A stretch of DNA of 64,000 bases. It comes from Methylobacterium sp. Leaf104. Its GTDB lineage: Bacteria > Pseudomonadota > Alphaproteobacteria > Rhizobiales > Beijerinckiaceae. Of the stretch, positions 17,422-28,416 are shown in pieces (the first letter of the stretch is position 1; each line of letters begins with the position of its first letter). A program made the translations under genes and the position numbers. The DNA is taken from assembly GCF_001422885.1 (NCBI RefSeq), contig NZ_LMMZ01000001.1:434753-498752 (forward strand). The letters are read 5' to 3'. The notes beneath the pieces are model-generated. The model ran no database searches and was not told the DNA's origin. It was given only the letters and a program-made list of their open reading frames with translations.

Positions 17422-18435
17422 TCACGCCACCAGGGCGGTCGGGGCGGAGCCGAGGGTGTCCCGCGCCTCCGCCAGGATCGCGTAGGAGCGCCGCCGGGCC
17501 GCCGGCTCGTGGATCGCCGCCGCGACCATGATCTCGTCGGCGCCGGTCTCCTGGATCAGGTCGGCGAGCCCCTGTCGCACGGTCTCGCGCGAGCCGACGA
17601 GGGCGCGCGCCAGCATCCGCGAGGCCTGGGCCTTCTCGTGCGGCGCCCAGTAGGTCTCGATGTCGTCGATGGGCGGACGCAGGAGGCCGCGCGTGCCGCG
17701 CACGAGGTTGGTGAATTGCTGCTGGGCTGAGGTGAACAGCCGGCGCGCCTCGGAATCGGTCTCGGCCGCCACCACGTTGATGCCGATCATCGCATGCGGC
17801 CGGCTCAGCTGAGCCGAGGGCTGGAAGCGCTCGCGGTAGATGGCGAGCGCCGGCAACAGCTGCTCGGGCGCGAAGTGCGAGGCGAAGGCGTAGGGGAGTC
17901 CCAGCATCGCGGCGAGCTGCGCGCCGTACGTGCTCGAACCGAGGATCCACAGCGGCACTTTCAGGCCGGTTCCCGGAACGGCCTGGACCGCCTGCCCTGG
18001 CTGCGGATCGCCGAGGAGCGCCCGCAGCTCCAGAACGTCCTGCGGGAACGTGTCGGCGGCGTCGGGCGAGCGCCGCAAGGCCCGGGTGGTGCGCGGGTCG
18101 GTGCCGGGGGCACGCCCGAGGCCGAGGTCGATCCGCCCGGGGAACAGGGTCTCCAGGGTGCCGAACTGCTCGGCGATCACCAGGGGCGCGTGGTTCGGCA
18201 GCATGATACCGCCCGCGCCGACGCGGATCGTCCGGGTACCGGCCGCGACGTGCCCGATCACGACGGCGGTCGCCGCGCTGGCGACGCCGATCATGTTGTG
18301 GTGCTCGGCGAGCCAGAAACGACGGTAGCCGTGCGCCTCCGCGTGGCGGGCGAGGTCCACGCTGTTGCGCAGGGCGTCCGCGGGCGTCGCACCCTCGGGC
18401 ACGAAGGCGAGGTCCAGGACGGAAAGGGGGATCAT
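17422..18435 (-). CDS. LLM-class flavin-dependent oxidoreductase (bacterial luciferase-like)
   Basis: A 337-residue member of the luciferase-like monooxygenase group close to E. coli YhbW. Markers are the N-terminal [20 protein letters not shown], the FWLAEHHNM segment, [45 protein letters not shown] and the C-terminal [21 protein letters not shown]. These enzymes are TIM-barrel flavin-dependent oxidoreductases with FMNH2 or F420; in this order FMN is expected. The substrate is unknown. ATG at 18435 has AAGGAA 2-7 bases upstream; the longer frame is not family-like. It is monocistronic between asd and an exported unknown protein. Confidence 0.88.
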   Translation of the reverse strand: MIPLSVLDLAFVPEGATPADALRNSVDLARHAEAHGYRRFWLAEHHNMIGVASAATAVVIGHVAAGTRTIRVGAGGIMLPNHAPLVIAEQFGTLETLFPGRIDLGLGRAPGTDPRTTRALRRSPDAADTFPQDVLELRALLGDPQPGQAVQAVPGTGLKVPLWILGSSTYGAQLAAMLGLPYAFASHFAPEQLLPALAIYRERFQPSAQLSRPHAMIGINVVAAETDSEARRLFTSAQQQFTNLVRGTRGLLRPPIDDIETYWAPHEKAQASRMLARALVGSRETVRQGLADLIQETGADEIMVAAAIHEPAARRRSYAILAEARDTLGSAPTALVA

Positions 18436-18664
18436 GGATTCCTTAATCTGTGTCTCAAGCAACAACCCCGTTTCTTCAGATCGCGACGGGCACGGCCCGC
18501 TGCAAGCCGGGGCCGGCATGTGCCGCCCGCATGGGTCGATACCAAGGATTCACCCTGTCGCCCGAAAGCCGGCATCCGCCGCACCTTCGGAAACCCGGAC
18601 TTGTCGGGGAGCGGGGCAGGATCGGCGCGGGCGGTGCACGGCCGCCGGACAACCCCGGAACGCG

Positions 18665-19549
18665 ATGCGAACGGTTCTCGAGCAGGACGGCGTCAGACAG
18701 GTCGTCACGGCCGGGGCGGAGCGGCGGCGTCCGCTCCTGGCGGTGCGCCGCGCGGGACGGGTCGTCGCGGCGAGCGCCGCGATCGCAGCCTTGAGCGTCC
18801 TCGTGTTGCAGGAGCGACCCCACCCCGTCGCGCCCTCGCCAGAGGCCCAGGGCGGGTCCGGCTTCGTGCCCGCCTCCGCGCAGGCCGTCCGGCCTGCGAT
18901 GCCGATCACCCTGACGGCCCCCCGCTTCCGCCTCGACGACCCCGAGGCGATCGAGCGGCCCCGCGCGGAGGCCGCGCGCCGAAATCCGATGAGCGGCCGG
19001 CGGGAGGATGTCCTGGTCCAGGGGGGCTTCGACACGATCGAGGCGCCCTACCTGCGCCTGATCCTGTCCGAGGCCGCCGAGAGCGATCCGGGCCTGGGCC
19101 TGTTCGTGACCCTGGCCCGGCGGGCCGCGGACGGTCAGGCCCTCGCGGTGATCCGCACCGGCGAGCGGGGTACGCTCGAGACGAAGTTCGGCCCGATGGA
19201 AACCCTGGAGGTGACCCTCGGCGGCGAGGGCAAGCGGACCTGCACCGGTTTCGCCAGCCTGGGGGCCGGGGCGCTCCGCCTCGACGGCTGGCTCTGTGCC
19301 CCCCTCGGTCAGGCGCCCGAGCCCCGTGCCATCGCCTGCCTCCTCGACAAGGTCGCGCTGAACGGTCAAGCGTGGCCGGAGATGGAGGCCGCCTTCGCGA
19401 TGGTCGAGGCGCGGCGCGATCCGCGCTGCGCGCCGCAGGGCACGCGGGCCCCCATGCGGGAGATCGGGACCGAGACGGGATCGATCTCCGATCGGGGCAC
19501 ACGAAAAAATGAGGCCAAACTGCGGCGATCTCGCGAAGCGCGGCCATAA
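18665..19549 (+). CDS. Membrane-anchored protein of unknown function
   Basis: A 294-residue protein I cannot name. It has a basic N terminus and one hydrophobic segment at about residues 36-53 (VVAASAAIAALSVLVLQ). A Pro-rich linker follows, then a compact domain (about 100-255) with GGFDTIEAPYLRLILSE, VTLARRAADGQALAVIRTGERG, TKFGPMETLEVTLGGEGKRTCTGFAS and LDGWLCAP-CLLDKVAL. The Cys residues in this part (CTGF, CAP, CLL, RCAPQG) could pair in the periplasm. Topology suggests a single-pass protein with a periplasmic domain. The start is uncertain because the frame is open 300 bases upstream; 18665 was chosen because it begins after the divergent oxidoreductase gene. Confidence 0.6.
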   Translation: MRTVLEQDGVRQVVTAGAERRRPLLAVRRAGRVVAASAAIAALSVLVLQERPHPVAPSPEAQGGSGFVPASAQAVRPAMPITLTAPRFRLDDPEAIERPRAEAARRNPMSGRREDVLVQGGFDTIEAPYLRLILSEAAESDPGLGLFVTLARRAADGQALAVIRTGERGTLETKFGPMETLEVTLGGEGKRTCTGFASLGAGALRLDGWLCAPLGQAPEPRAIACLLDKVALNGQAWPEMEAAFAMVEARRDPRCAPQGTRAPMREIGTETGSISDRGTRKNEAKLRRSREARP

Positions 19550-19652
19550 TCCGGGAACCTCGGCCGCGCTGGCACGTCTTCCCCCCATACGGAGGCCGCA
19601 GTTTCTTAAGGAAGCCCGGCCTACAGTCCCACAGCTTCAACGAAGGTGCGTC

Positions 19653-20060
19653 ATGCGCTCTGTCTCGATTGCCCTGATGGGTGCCCTCACGCTCGCAGCC
19701 GTCGGCGCGAACACCGCCGCCGAGGCCCAGGGGCGCTACGCGCCGGCCGGCTACCGCGTCAGCCAGCCGCTGCCGATCCGCATCCGTCCGCGCAGCTGGC
19801 TCGATGCCGGCAACGTGGTCGAGGCGAATAACGGCTCGGTCAGCAACCCGGCGACCAACCCGCAGTTCATCACGGCGAGCTACCTGAACTCGCCGCCCTA
19901 CGGCCGCAACGATCGCTTCGGCGGCGGCATCCTGCCCGATCCGATCACCAACGGCCCGTTCATCGGCGCCCGCTCCAGCGCGATCCGCAACGTCGACTTC
20001 TCGGCCGTCGACGCGATCGACCCGACCTCGTACGTCTCGCGCTTCGGCAATCCCTACTAG
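19653..20060 (+). CDS. Small exported protein of unknown function
   Basis: A 135-residue protein with a clear Sec signal peptide (MRSVSIALMGALTLAAVGANTAAEAQ, cleavage predicted after AEA at about residue 24). The mature part is about 110 residues, Tyr/Asn/Pro/Gly-rich, without Cys, ending SRFGNPY. GAAGGTG lies 5-11 bases before the ATG. The protein is probably periplasmic or surface-exposed. No enzymatic motif was found. It is followed by a strong terminator and is likely its own transcription unit. Confidence 0.75.
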   Translation: MRSVSIALMGALTLAAVGANTAAEAQGRYAPAGYRVSQPLPIRIRPRSWLDAGNVVEANNGSVSNPATNPQFITASYLNSPPYGRNDRFGGGILPDPITNGPFIGARSSAIRNVDFSAVDAIDPTSYVSRFGNPY

Positions 20061-20085
20061 GTCCGGCGCTCGGGCCGGACATGCG

Positions 20086-20110
20086 ACGGGCCCCTCACGG
20101 GGCCCGTTTT
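20086..20110 (+). terminator. Intrinsic terminator after the small exported protein
   Basis: acgggcccc-tcac-ggggcccgt (20086-20107) is a perfect 9-bp stem with a 4-base loop, followed by TTTTCGTTT. It lies 26 bases after the stop codon and also separates this gene from convergent leuB. Confidence 0.85.
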
Positions 20111-20149
20111 CGTTTGGCGTGTCGTGTCTTCGGATACCGCGGGCTGCGG

Positions 20150-21256
20150 TCAGCCGGCGGCGTGCGTCAGCTCGCGGATGATCGCGTCGCCCATCTCGGC
20201 CGTGCTGATGGGCGTGACGCCCTCGGCGGCGATGTCGCGGGTGCGGGCACCGGAGGCAAGCGTGCGGGTGACGGCCGCGTCCAGCAGGTCGGCCGCCTCG
20301 CCGAGGCCGAACGAGTAGCGCAGACACATGGCGAGCGAGCCGATCATGGCGATCGGGTTGGCGTAGCCCTTGCCGGCGATGTCCGGCGCCGAGCCGTGGA
20401 CGGGCTCGTAGAGGGCCTTCCGGCTCCCCTTGGCGTCGACGGCGCCGAGCGACGCGGAGGGCAGCATGCCGAGGGAGCCGGTGAGCATCGCCGCCACGTC
20501 CGAGAGCACGTCGCCGAACAGGTTGTCGGTGACGAGCACGTCGTACTGCTTCGGACGTCGGACCAGCTGCATGGCGCAGTTGTCCGCGAGCACGTGCTCG
20601 AGGCTGACGTCGCCGTACTCGGAATGGACCCGGGTCACGACCTCCTTCCAGAGGACGCCCGACTTCATCACGTTGTGCTTCTCGGCCGAGGCGACCCGGC
20701 CCGAGCGCTTGCGTGCGAGATCGAAGGCCACGTGCGCGATCCGCTCGATCTCGGCCGTGGTGTAGACCTGCGTGTCGACGGCGCGCTTCGAGCCGTCGGG
20801 CAGGGTGGTGATCTCCTTCGGCTCGCCGAAATAGACGCCGCCGGTGAGCTCGCGCACGATCATGATGTCGAGGCCTTCGACCAGCTCGCGCTTCAGGGCC
20901 GACGCATCGGCGAGGGCCGGGTAGCAGATGGCCGGACGCAGGTTGGCGAAGAGGCCGAGATCCTTGCGCAGGCGCAGGAGGCCCGCCTCGGGCCGGATCT
21001 CGTAGGCGACATCGGCCCATTTCGGGCCGCCCACCGCGCCGAGCAGGATGGCGTCGGCGGCATCGGCCCGGGCCAGGGCCTCGTCCGTCAGGGGCTTGCC
21101 GTGGGCATCGATGGCACTGCCGCCGACGAGGTCGCGCTCGATCTCGAAGTGGGCGAGACCCAGCGCGTCCAGGGCGTCGATCACCTTCTCGACTTCGGCC
21201 ATCACCTCGGGGCCGATGCCGTCGCCGGGGAGGAGGAGGAGCTTGTAGGAGGTCAT
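20150..21256 (-). CDS. leuB: 3-isopropylmalate dehydrogenase
   Basis: LeuB oxidatively decarboxylates 3-isopropylmalate to 2-oxoisocaproate with NAD+, the third committed step of leucine synthesis. The 368-residue protein begins [22 protein letters not shown] and includes [10 protein letters not shown], the substrate-loop [45 protein letters not shown] (metal-binding Asp) and the NAD-site [19 protein letters not shown]. Length is normal. AGGAGG sits just before the ATG. It lies alone between the exported protein and the polyprenyl synthase gene, which is 62 bases upstream on the same strand. Confidence 0.97.
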   Translation of the reverse strand: MTSYKLLLLPGDGIGPEVMAEVEKVIDALDALGLAHFEIERDLVGGSAIDAHGKPLTDEALARADAADAILLGAVGGPKWADVAYEIRPEAGLLRLRKDLGLFANLRPAICYPALADASALKRELVEGLDIMIVRELTGGVYFGEPKEITTLPDGSKRAVDTQVYTTAEIERIAHVAFDLARKRSGRVASAEKHNVMKSGVLWKEVVTRVHSEYGDVSLEHVLADNCAMQLVRRPKQYDVLVTDNLFGDVLSDVAAMLTGSLGMLPSASLGAVDAKGSRKALYEPVHGSAPDIAGKGYANPIAMIGSLAMCLRYSFGLGEAADLLDAAVTRTLASGARTRDIAAEGVTPISTAEMGDAIIRELTHAAG

Positions 21257-21318
21257 GGGATCAACTCGCGATGGATATTCGGAGGACGGAAGCGGTCGGC
21301 CCGCCGTCGGATCTGGCG

Positions 21319-22281
21319 TCAGACCTTGCGCGCCACCGTGAACCGCGCCGCCTGCCGCAGGGTCTCGGCCTTGTCGCCCCAGGACGCCACGGCCGCCTCA
21401 CAGACGCCAACGAGACGGTCACACTCGGCCCGCGCCCCGTCGAGGCCGAGGCGGTCGACGAGGGTCGCCTTGCCGGCATCCTTGTCCTTGCCGGTGGCCT
21501 TGCCCATGGTCTCGGGCGAGGCCTCGCGGTCGAGGATGTCGTCGGCGATCTGGAAGGCCTGGCCCAGGGCATGGCCGTAGCGCAGCAGCGCCCTGCGCTG
21601 GTCCGGCGTGGCGCCGCCGACGATCGCGCCAGCTTCCACCGAGAAGGCCAGGATCGCGCCGGTCTTCATCGCCTGCATCTGCAGGGTATCGTCGACGCCG
21701 AGCGACACGGGTCCGAAACGGCCCTCGGCGCCGAGGTCGAGGAGCTGGCCGCCGACCATGCCGCCGAGGCCCGAGGCCTTGGCGAGGCCGAGGACGAGGT
21801 CGGCGCGCACGGACGGGTCGGGCTGCCAGGCGGAATCGGCCAGGATCTCGAAGGCCAGGGTCTGGAGGGCGTCGCCCACCAGGATCGCGGTGGCCTCGTC
21901 ATAGGCCTTGTGCACGGTGGGCTTGCCCCGGCGCAGGTCGTCGTCGTCCATAGCCGGCATGTCGTCGTGGACGAGGGAGTAGCAGTGCACCAGCTCGATG
22001 GCCGAGCCGGCCGCGAGGGCTCCGGTCTCGGAGCCGCCGAGCATCCGGGCGGTCTCGATCGCGAGGAACGGGCGCAGGCGCTTGCCGCCGCCGAGGACGG
22101 CGTGGCGCATCGCCTCCATCAGGCGCATCGGCCGCGTGATCTCGCCGGCCTGCGTCTCCGGGGTGAGGCGCTCGGCGAGATAGGCCTCCACCGTGTCCGC
22201 GACCGTGGCAAGCCTGTGGGAAAACGCGTCGACCGGGGCATCCGCCTTGACCGAAGCGTGGGATCCTTGCGTTGAGGTCAT
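21319..22281 (-). CDS. ispA: Short-chain polyprenyl diphosphate synthase (farnesyl/geranyl diphosphate synthase, IspA type)
   Basis: A 320-residue all-helical prenyltransferase that condenses IPP with DMAPP and GPP to make C15 (possibly C20) diphosphates for quinone, undecaprenyl and hopanoid/carotenoid synthesis. The first Asp-rich motif is [14 protein letters not shown] (about 105), the second DDILD (about 247). [18 protein letters not shown] and [15 protein letters not shown] [12 protein letters not shown] are also present. The residues before the first motif ([13 protein letters not shown]) fit chain-length control in FPP synthases. The product length is inferred. The gene may be co-transcribed with leuB. 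Confidence 0.9.
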   Translation of the reverse strand: MTSTQGSHASVKADAPVDAFSHRLATVADTVEAYLAERLTPETQAGEITRPMRLMEAMRHAVLGGGKRLRPFLAIETARMLGGSETGALAAGSAIELVHCYSLVHDDMPAMDDDDLRRGKPTVHKAYDEATAILVGDALQTLAFEILADSAWQPDPSVRADLVLGLAKASGLGGMVGGQLLDLGAEGRFGPVSLGVDDTLQMQAMKTGAILAFSVEAGAIVGGATPDQRRALLRYGHALGQAFQIADDILDREASPETMGKATGKDKDAGKATLVDRLGLDGARAECDRLVGVCEAAVASWGDKAETLRQAARFTVARKV

Positions 22282-22393
22282 GTTCGGTCGGGCCTTCGGT
22301 CAGACGTGGTCGTGTCGTGGGTGGGGGGAGGTTCGAATTCAGGATCGGGAGGAGAGCGCGGAGCGGCCGTTGCGGCAGGTTTCGGCGCGCCCG

Positions 22394-23098
22394 ATGCCGA
22401 TGCGCGAGGCATCCGGCCGACGGCGGACCGGGGGCGTGCGGCGGATCGTCAATCTCATCCTGCTCCTCCCCGTCATCGGCCTCGTCCTCTTATTGTCGCT
22501 CGCGCTCGTCTATAGTGCGCTGACCCCGCCCTCAACCCTGATGCTGGGACGATGGTTGACGCTGAAGTCCGTCGACCGGCAGGCTGTCGGCCTCGACGCG
22601 ATCTCACCCTACCTCGTCCAGGCAGTCGTGGCCTCGGAGGATCAGCGCTACTGCCTGCACAACGGTGTCGACTGGGGCGCCCTGCGCGACGTCGTCGACG
22701 ACGAGGAGGGGCCGAGCCGGGGCGCCTCGACCATCCCGATGCAGACGGTGAAGAACGTCTTCCTGTGGCCGGGCCGCTCGGTGATCCGCAAGGCCCTGGA
22801 GATCCCCCTGGCCCTGGTGGCCGACACCCTGTGGGGCAAGGCGCGCACCATGGAGATCTACCTCAACATCGCCGAATGGGGGGAGGGGGTGTTCGGTGCC
22901 GAGGCCGCGGCGCAGCGCTGGTTCGGCAAGCCGGCCCGCGCCCTGACTCGCGGGGAGGCGGCCCTGCTCGCCGCCGTGCTGCCGAACCCGATCCTGCGCA
23001 ATCCCGCCCTGCCGTCGCGCGGCGTGCGGGCTCAGGCCGCCCGCATCCAGGCACGGATGAACGGCGTCTCGGGCCTGATGGGCTGCCTGAAACGGTAG
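22394..23098 (+). CDS. mtgA: Monofunctional biosynthetic peptidoglycan transglycosylase
   Basis: MtgA polymerises lipid II into glycan strands at the periplasmic face of the inner membrane. The 234-residue protein has an N-terminal membrane helix (IVNLILLLPVIGLVLLLSLALV, about 17-40) and one GT51 domain. VVASEDQRYCLHNGVDW holds the catalytic Glu (E82), followed by RGASTIPMQTVKNVFLWPGRS, TLWGKARTMEIYLNIAEWGEGVFGAEAAAQRWF and ALLAAVLPNP. There is no transpeptidase domain. The open frame extends upstream past the divergent ispA start, so the ATG at 22394 (MPMREASGRRR) is preferred; 22400 is also possible. Confidence 0.92.
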   Translation: MPMREASGRRRTGGVRRIVNLILLLPVIGLVLLLSLALVYSALTPPSTLMLGRWLTLKSVDRQAVGLDAISPYLVQAVVASEDQRYCLHNGVDWGALRDVVDDEEGPSRGASTIPMQTVKNVFLWPGRSVIRKALEIPLALVADTLWGKARTMEIYLNIAEWGEGVFGAEAAAQRWFGKPARALTRGEAALLAAVLPNPILRNPALPSRGVRAQAARIQARMNGVSGLMGCLKR

Positions 23099-23197
23099 CC
23101 CGGGGCGACCGGATCGGCTACCTGCCGCCCCAGACCTGCCGACAATTCAGATTTCCCGGCGACCAGGCCCAGCCGCCCCGCGGGCGAGAGACAGACG

Positions 23198-23764
23198 ATG
23201 ACCCAGCCGACCTTCGAACTCACCCTGGAGCGCATCGCGCTGATTCGCCGGATCGTGGTGGCCTGGAACCCCGAGGGCGTCGGCGCGCCCATCGTCCATC
23301 CCGACGCGCCCTACGGCAGCACCGACCGCGACGGCGACATCTTCAACGTCACCGGCGACGACGACGGCGCCGACGCGGAGCACCGGGCACTGGGCGACGC
23401 CCTCGCGGTGTTCACCGCCAGCGCCGTCCTGAAGCCGGGGCGCTACGCCTACCACAACACCCTGGCCAAGCTCGCCTCCGACGATGTCGGCGACGTCTTT
23501 CGCGACGAGGCCACAGGCGAGACGCCCGAGCACGTCACCTTCGACGTGACGGCCGAGCAGGTCGCCCGCGTGCGGGTCCTGGCGATCCGCTGGGATGATA
23601 CCCGCGACGTGCCGGCCGTGGACACGGACGCTCCCTACGGCCCGGGCACCGACCTGCCGGCCGAGCACCGCGAGATGCAGCCGGTACTCCAGATCTTCCT
23701 GCGCTACGCCGATCTCGGTCCGGGCGACTTCACCCGCACCGATGCGGGCTGGCAGCCGGCCTGA
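23198..23764 (+). CDS. Unknown protein with an internal twofold repeat
   Basis: A 188-residue acidic protein not matched to a known family. The two halves resemble each other. FELTLERIALIRRIVVAW...VHPDAPYGSTD (about 6-43) aligns with FDVTAEQVARVRVLAIRWDD...VDTDAPYGPGTDL (about 114-152), and both continue to a hydrophobic block near LAVFTASAVLKPG and LQIFLRYADLGPG. This suggests two copies of a roughly 90-residue domain. There is no signal peptide, membrane helix or Cys. GAGAG precedes the ATG. The gene follows mtgA by 99 bases on the same strand and precedes the histidine phosphatase gene. Confidence 0.72.
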   Translation: MTQPTFELTLERIALIRRIVVAWNPEGVGAPIVHPDAPYGSTDRDGDIFNVTGDDDGADAEHRALGDALAVFTASAVLKPGRYAYHNTLAKLASDDVGDVFRDEATGETPEHVTFDVTAEQVARVRVLAIRWDDTRDVPAVDTDAPYGPGTDLPAEHREMQPVLQIFLRYADLGPGDFTRTDAGWQPA

Positions 23765-23856
23765 CCCGCGCCCGTTGCGTCTGGAACGACGCAGGGAGCG
23801 AACGGGTCGGCCCGCAGGAACGTTGCCGAGGTGGAACAAGCCGAGGACCACGACGG

Positions 23857-24621
23857 ATGCTGCAACGCTGGCCGAGCCGGATCTGGATCGTCCGACACGG
23901 CGAGAGTGCGGGCAATGTCGCGCGCGACGCCGCCCATGACGCCGGGCTCGAGCGCATCGACATCGCCGAGCGGGACGTCGACGTCCCCTTGAGCGATCGC
24001 GGCGGACAGCAGGCCGAGGCGCTCGGGCGCTGGTTTTCCGAGATGCCGGAGGCGGAGCGCCCGAACGTGGTGCTGACCTCGCCCTACCTCAGGGCACGCC
24101 AGACCGTGGCAGGCATCCGCCAGGCCGGCGGCGTGGCGCCGGATGCGCCGGACGATTACGTCGACGAGCGGCTACGCGAGAAGGAACTCGGCCTCCTCGA
24201 CCGCCTCACCCGGACGGGCATCGAGGCGCTCCATCCCGAGCAGGCCGAATTGCGGGCCCGCCTGGGCAAGTTCTACTATCGCCCGACCTGCGGCGAGAGC
24301 TGGTGCGACGTCGTCCTGCGCCTGCGCAGCGCCATGGACACGGTCTCCCTGCATCACGGCGAGAAGCGCGTCCTGATCGTCGCCCACCAGGTGGTGGTGC
24401 TCTGCCTGCGCTACCTCATCGAAAACCTCAGCGAGGCCGAGATCCTCGGCATCGATGCGGAGGGCGACGTGCTGAACTGCTCCGTGACCGAGTACGCCTT
24501 CCAGGCGGAGGAAGGGTCCACCGGCCGCCTGCATCTCGCGCGCTACAACTTCGTCGCTCCGGTGCAGCGGGCCGGCGCCCCCGTCACTGCCGAACCCTCG
24601 CTGACGGAGGACGTGCGATGA
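23857..24621 (+). CDS. Histidine phosphatase superfamily protein (phosphoglycerate mutase-like)
   Basis: A 254-residue cytoplasmic member of the histidine phosphatase superfamily. The catalytic RHGES is at residues 13-17 (H14). VPLSDRGGQQAEALG, LTSPYLRARQTV, a Glu-containing DERLREKELGLLDRLT segment and the second His in VLIVAHQVVVLCLRYL (H177) follow. The substrate cannot be assigned; broad-specificity phosphatases and fructose-bisphosphatase-like members share these motifs. Its stop overlaps the start of the dehydratase gene by four bases (ATGA), so the two are translationally coupled, which could hint at a role in nucleotide or cofactor repair. Confidence 0.86.
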   Translation: MLQRWPSRIWIVRHGESAGNVARDAAHDAGLERIDIAERDVDVPLSDRGGQQAEALGRWFSEMPEAERPNVVLTSPYLRARQTVAGIRQAGGVAPDAPDDYVDERLREKELGLLDRLTRTGIEALHPEQAELRARLGKFYYRPTCGESWCDVVLRLRSAMDTVSLHHGEKRVLIVAHQVVVLCLRYLIENLSEAEILGIDAEGDVLNCSVTEYAFQAEEGSTGRLHLARYNFVAPVQRAGAPVTAEPSLTEDVR

Positions 24622-25514
24622 CCGGGACCGAACTCGACGCGGCGTGCCTGCGGGAGCGCCCGCTCCCGACCCCGGAGGCCGGCAGCAAGGACGATCGGGG
24701 CAGCGTCCTCGTCCTCGGCGGCTGCGCCGAGGTGCCGGGCGCCGTCTTCCTCGCCGGCGTCGCGGCCCTGCGGGCGGGCGCGGGCAAGCTCAAGATCGCC
24801 TCGGTCGAGTCCGTCGCGGTGGCGCTGGCGCTGGCCGTGCCGGAGGCCATGGTGATCGGTCTCCCGGAAACCGATGCGGGCGAGATCGCGGCCGAGGCGG
24901 CGGCGCCGCGCATCGCCAAGGCCGCCCGGCGCTGCGACGCGGTCCTGCTCGGACCTGGCATGAACACCTGCGAGGTCACCACGGCGCTGGTCCGCACGCT
25001 CCTCGCGGATCAGGACGAGACCGCCTACGTGCTCGATGCGGGCGCGATCTGCGGTCTCGCCGCCCATGCCGGGACGATCCGCGCCCTCAAGGCGCCGCCG
25101 GTGCTGACGCCGCATGCGGGCGAGATGGCGCAACTCCTCGGCTGGGAGCGCGAGGCGGTCGAGGCCGATCCGCTGGATGCGGCCCTGCGCGCCGCCGAGA
25201 TGCTGCGGGCCGTGGTGGTCATGAAGGGGGCCGAGAGCTGGATCGTCGCCCCCGACGGCGCGCGCTGGCACTTCGGCGGCGGCGGCGTCGGACTGGCCAC
25301 ATCCGGTTCGGGCGACGCCCTCGCGGGCCTCGTCACCGGCATCCTCGCCCGGGGCGCCGATCCGCTGACGGCCGCCCTGTGGGGCGTCTACCTCCACGGC
25401 GAAGCGGGCGCCCGGCTGGCCCGATCGGTCGGGCCGGTGGGGTTTCTCGCCCGGGAGATCGCGGGCGAGGTGCCGCAGATCCTGCGGGCGTTCTCCGCAG
25501 GCCCGACCGGGTAG
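24618..25514 (+). CDS. nnrD: ADP/ATP-dependent NAD(P)H-hydrate dehydratase
   Basis: NnrD dehydrates damaged NAD(P)H hydrates back to NAD(P)H using ADP or ATP. The 298-residue protein is the stand-alone kinase-like (ribokinase fold) domain, without the fused NnrE epimerase seen in E. coli YjeF. It shows RGSVLVLGGCAEVPGAV, LGPGMN, YVLDAGAICGLA, VLTPHAGEMAQLLG (nucleotide-site motif), VVVMKGAESWIV and SGSGDALAGLVTGILARGADP (catalytic Asp in GSGD). It starts inside the stop codon of the histidine phosphatase gene and ends 44 bases before convergent argG. Confidence 0.92.
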   Translation: MTGTELDAACLRERPLPTPEAGSKDDRGSVLVLGGCAEVPGAVFLAGVAALRAGAGKLKIASVESVAVALALAVPEAMVIGLPETDAGEIAAEAAAPRIAKAARRCDAVLLGPGMNTCEVTTALVRTLLADQDETAYVLDAGAICGLAAHAGTIRALKAPPVLTPHAGEMAQLLGWEREAVEADPLDAALRAAEMLRAVVVMKGAESWIVAPDGARWHFGGGGVGLATSGSGDALAGLVTGILARGADPLTAALWGVYLHGEAGARLARSVGPVGFLAREIAGEVPQILRAFSAGPTG

Positions 25515-25558
25515 TCGGATCCCCTCGGGGGAGGGGACCCGCCGGGCCCCGTCAGCCC

Positions 25559-26800
<1,242 letters not shown>

Positions 26801-27004
26801 GGGCTCGCTTCCGGTTCGGGCATCGTGCGCTTCGGCGGCGCATCTGCGGCGTGATTGCGGCGGCTTATCAGCGGAGCGCGGGGCCGTGCAACCGCCGTGC
26901 CGTCGGACGCGTTCGCTCGGCGAGGCCGTGGTCGGGAAGCGCCTTGTCGCGAGCCCCCGGGCGGGCGACACTGACGACCATTCTCGATCCCGGAGATTCG
27001 ACGC

Positions 27005-27631
27005 ATGCCGCGCAGGCCGACCCTCGAATTCTGGTACGAGTTCGCATCGACCTATTCCTACCTCTCGGCGATGCGGATCGAGGCCCTGGCGGCGGCCTCC
27101 GGCGTCGAGATCCGCTGGCGCCCCTTCCTGGTGGGGCCGATCTTCGCCGCACAGGGCTGGAATTCCTCACCCTTCAACCTCTACGCCGCCAAGGGACGCC
27201 ATATGTGGCGCGACGTCGAGCGCGAGGCGGCCCGCCTCGGGCTGCCGCCGGTCAAGCGTCCCGATCCCTTTCCACAGAACAGCCTCAGCGCCACCCGGGC
27301 GGCGACCTACGGCATGGACCACGACTGGCTCGTTCCGTTCTCGAAGGCGGTCTACGAGGCCGAGTTCGGCCGCGGACAGTCGATCGCCGAGCCGCCCGCC
27401 GTGGTGTCGATCCTCGACGGTCTCGGCCTCGACGGCACGATCATCCTGAAACAGGCCGCGGCCGAAACGAACAAGGGGCGCCTGCGCGTCAACGGCGAGG
27501 AGGCCCGCTCGCGCGGCATCTTCGGAGCGCCGACCTTCCTCACGGACGACGGCGAATTGTTCTGGGGCAACGACCGCCTGGAACAGGCCCTCGCCTGGGC
27601 GGGGGGCGACCGGCCCGGGGCGATGCGCTGA
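27005..27631 (+). CDS. 2-hydroxychromene-2-carboxylate isomerase/GST-kappa-like DsbA-fold protein
   Basis: A 208-residue protein of the DsbA-fold group that includes 2-hydroxychromene-2-carboxylate isomerase and kappa-class glutathione transferase. The active-site region is [19 protein letters not shown], with Ser rather than the redox [36 protein letters not shown] and the cis-Pro segment [23 protein letters not shown] follow. Known relatives act on naphthalene catabolites with glutathione, but chromosomal homologues in this group have many unknown substrates. It is cytoplasmic and followed by a second DsbA-fold gene. Confidence 0.88.
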   Translation: MPRRPTLEFWYEFASTYSYLSAMRIEALAAASGVEIRWRPFLVGPIFAAQGWNSSPFNLYAAKGRHMWRDVEREAARLGLPPVKRPDPFPQNSLSATRAATYGMDHDWLVPFSKAVYEAEFGRGQSIAEPPAVVSILDGLGLDGTIILKQAAAETNKGRLRVNGEEARSRGIFGAPTFLTDDGELFWGNDRLEQALAWAGGDRPGAMR

Positions 27632-27717
27632 GGCGCGCGTCTGGCGGTCCGGAGCCGGTGGGTCTAGAAGCCGGGCCGTTCCCACGCTTCCCGTCCCCAC
27701 CTCTCCAGGGCCGCCCC

Positions 27718-28416
27718 ATGAGCTTCGCGACACCGGGCCTCGACCGCCGGCGCTTCCTCCTCGCCTCCGCTGCCCTCGCCTCCGCGGGGCCGGTTCTCGC
27801 GCAGGACTACGGCCAAGCCTTCAAGGTCGACAACGACGATGGTCGCCCGGTCGCCAACATGCGCCTGCCCGGCGAGATCGTCGGCGAGATCCCGGCCCTG
27901 CGCGGCGTGACCTATGTCGGCCCGGCGGAGGCCGAGACGACCCTGTACGAGTTCTTCGACTACAACTGCCCGTATTGCCGAAAGGCGGCGGCCGACATGG
28001 TCTCGCTCAGCGAGAGCGACCCGTCGCTGCGAATCGGCCTGATCAACAATCCGATCCTGGCTGTGCAGTCGGCCCAGGCCGCCAAGGTCGCCCTGGCGAT
28101 CCAGCGCAAGCTCGGCTCGGCCGCGGCCTGGAGCCTGTACCGGACTCTGCTCGGCAAGCCCGGCAAGATCGATGGACCCGGTGCCCTCAAGGCCGCCGCC
28201 AAGCTCGGCGTGCCCGCCACCGAGATCGAGAGCATCGCCGACAGCGAGGAGGTCCGTCTCGCCCTCAAAGCGCAGATGCGCATGGCGGCCGATCTCGGCC
28301 TCACCGCAACACCCTCCTACGTCCTCGGCAATACCGGCCTCCTCGGCCATCCCGGTCCGAAGGCGCTGGCCCGGATGATCGCCGCGACCCGCCGCTGCGA
28401 CCGGATCACCTGCTGA
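27718..28416 (+). CDS. DsbA-family thiol:disulfide interchange protein with Tat-type signal
   Basis: A 232-residue exported thioredoxin-fold protein. The N terminus has a twin-arginine-like signal (DRRRFLLASAALASAGPVLAQ). The catalytic CXXC is CPYC (C84/C87) in EFFDYNCPYCRKAAADM, and the cis-Pro loop is ATPSYVLG. A helical insertion lies between them. Such proteins form or isomerise disulfides in periplasmic proteins. The C-terminal RRCDRITC adds two more Cys, unusual for DsbA. Use of Tat rather than Sec is inferred from the signal. It probably forms a transcription unit with the isomerase gene 86 bases upstream. The 259 bases to atpH show no gene. Confidence 0.85.
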   Translation: MSFATPGLDRRRFLLASAALASAGPVLAQDYGQAFKVDNDDGRPVANMRLPGEIVGEIPALRGVTYVGPAEAETTLYEFFDYNCPYCRKAAADMVSLSESDPSLRIGLINNPILAVQSAQAAKVALAIQRKLGSAAAWSLYRTLLGKPGKIDGPGALKAAAKLGVPATEIESIADSEEVRLALKAQMRMAADLGLTATPSYVLGNTGLLGHPGPKALARMIAATRRCDRITC

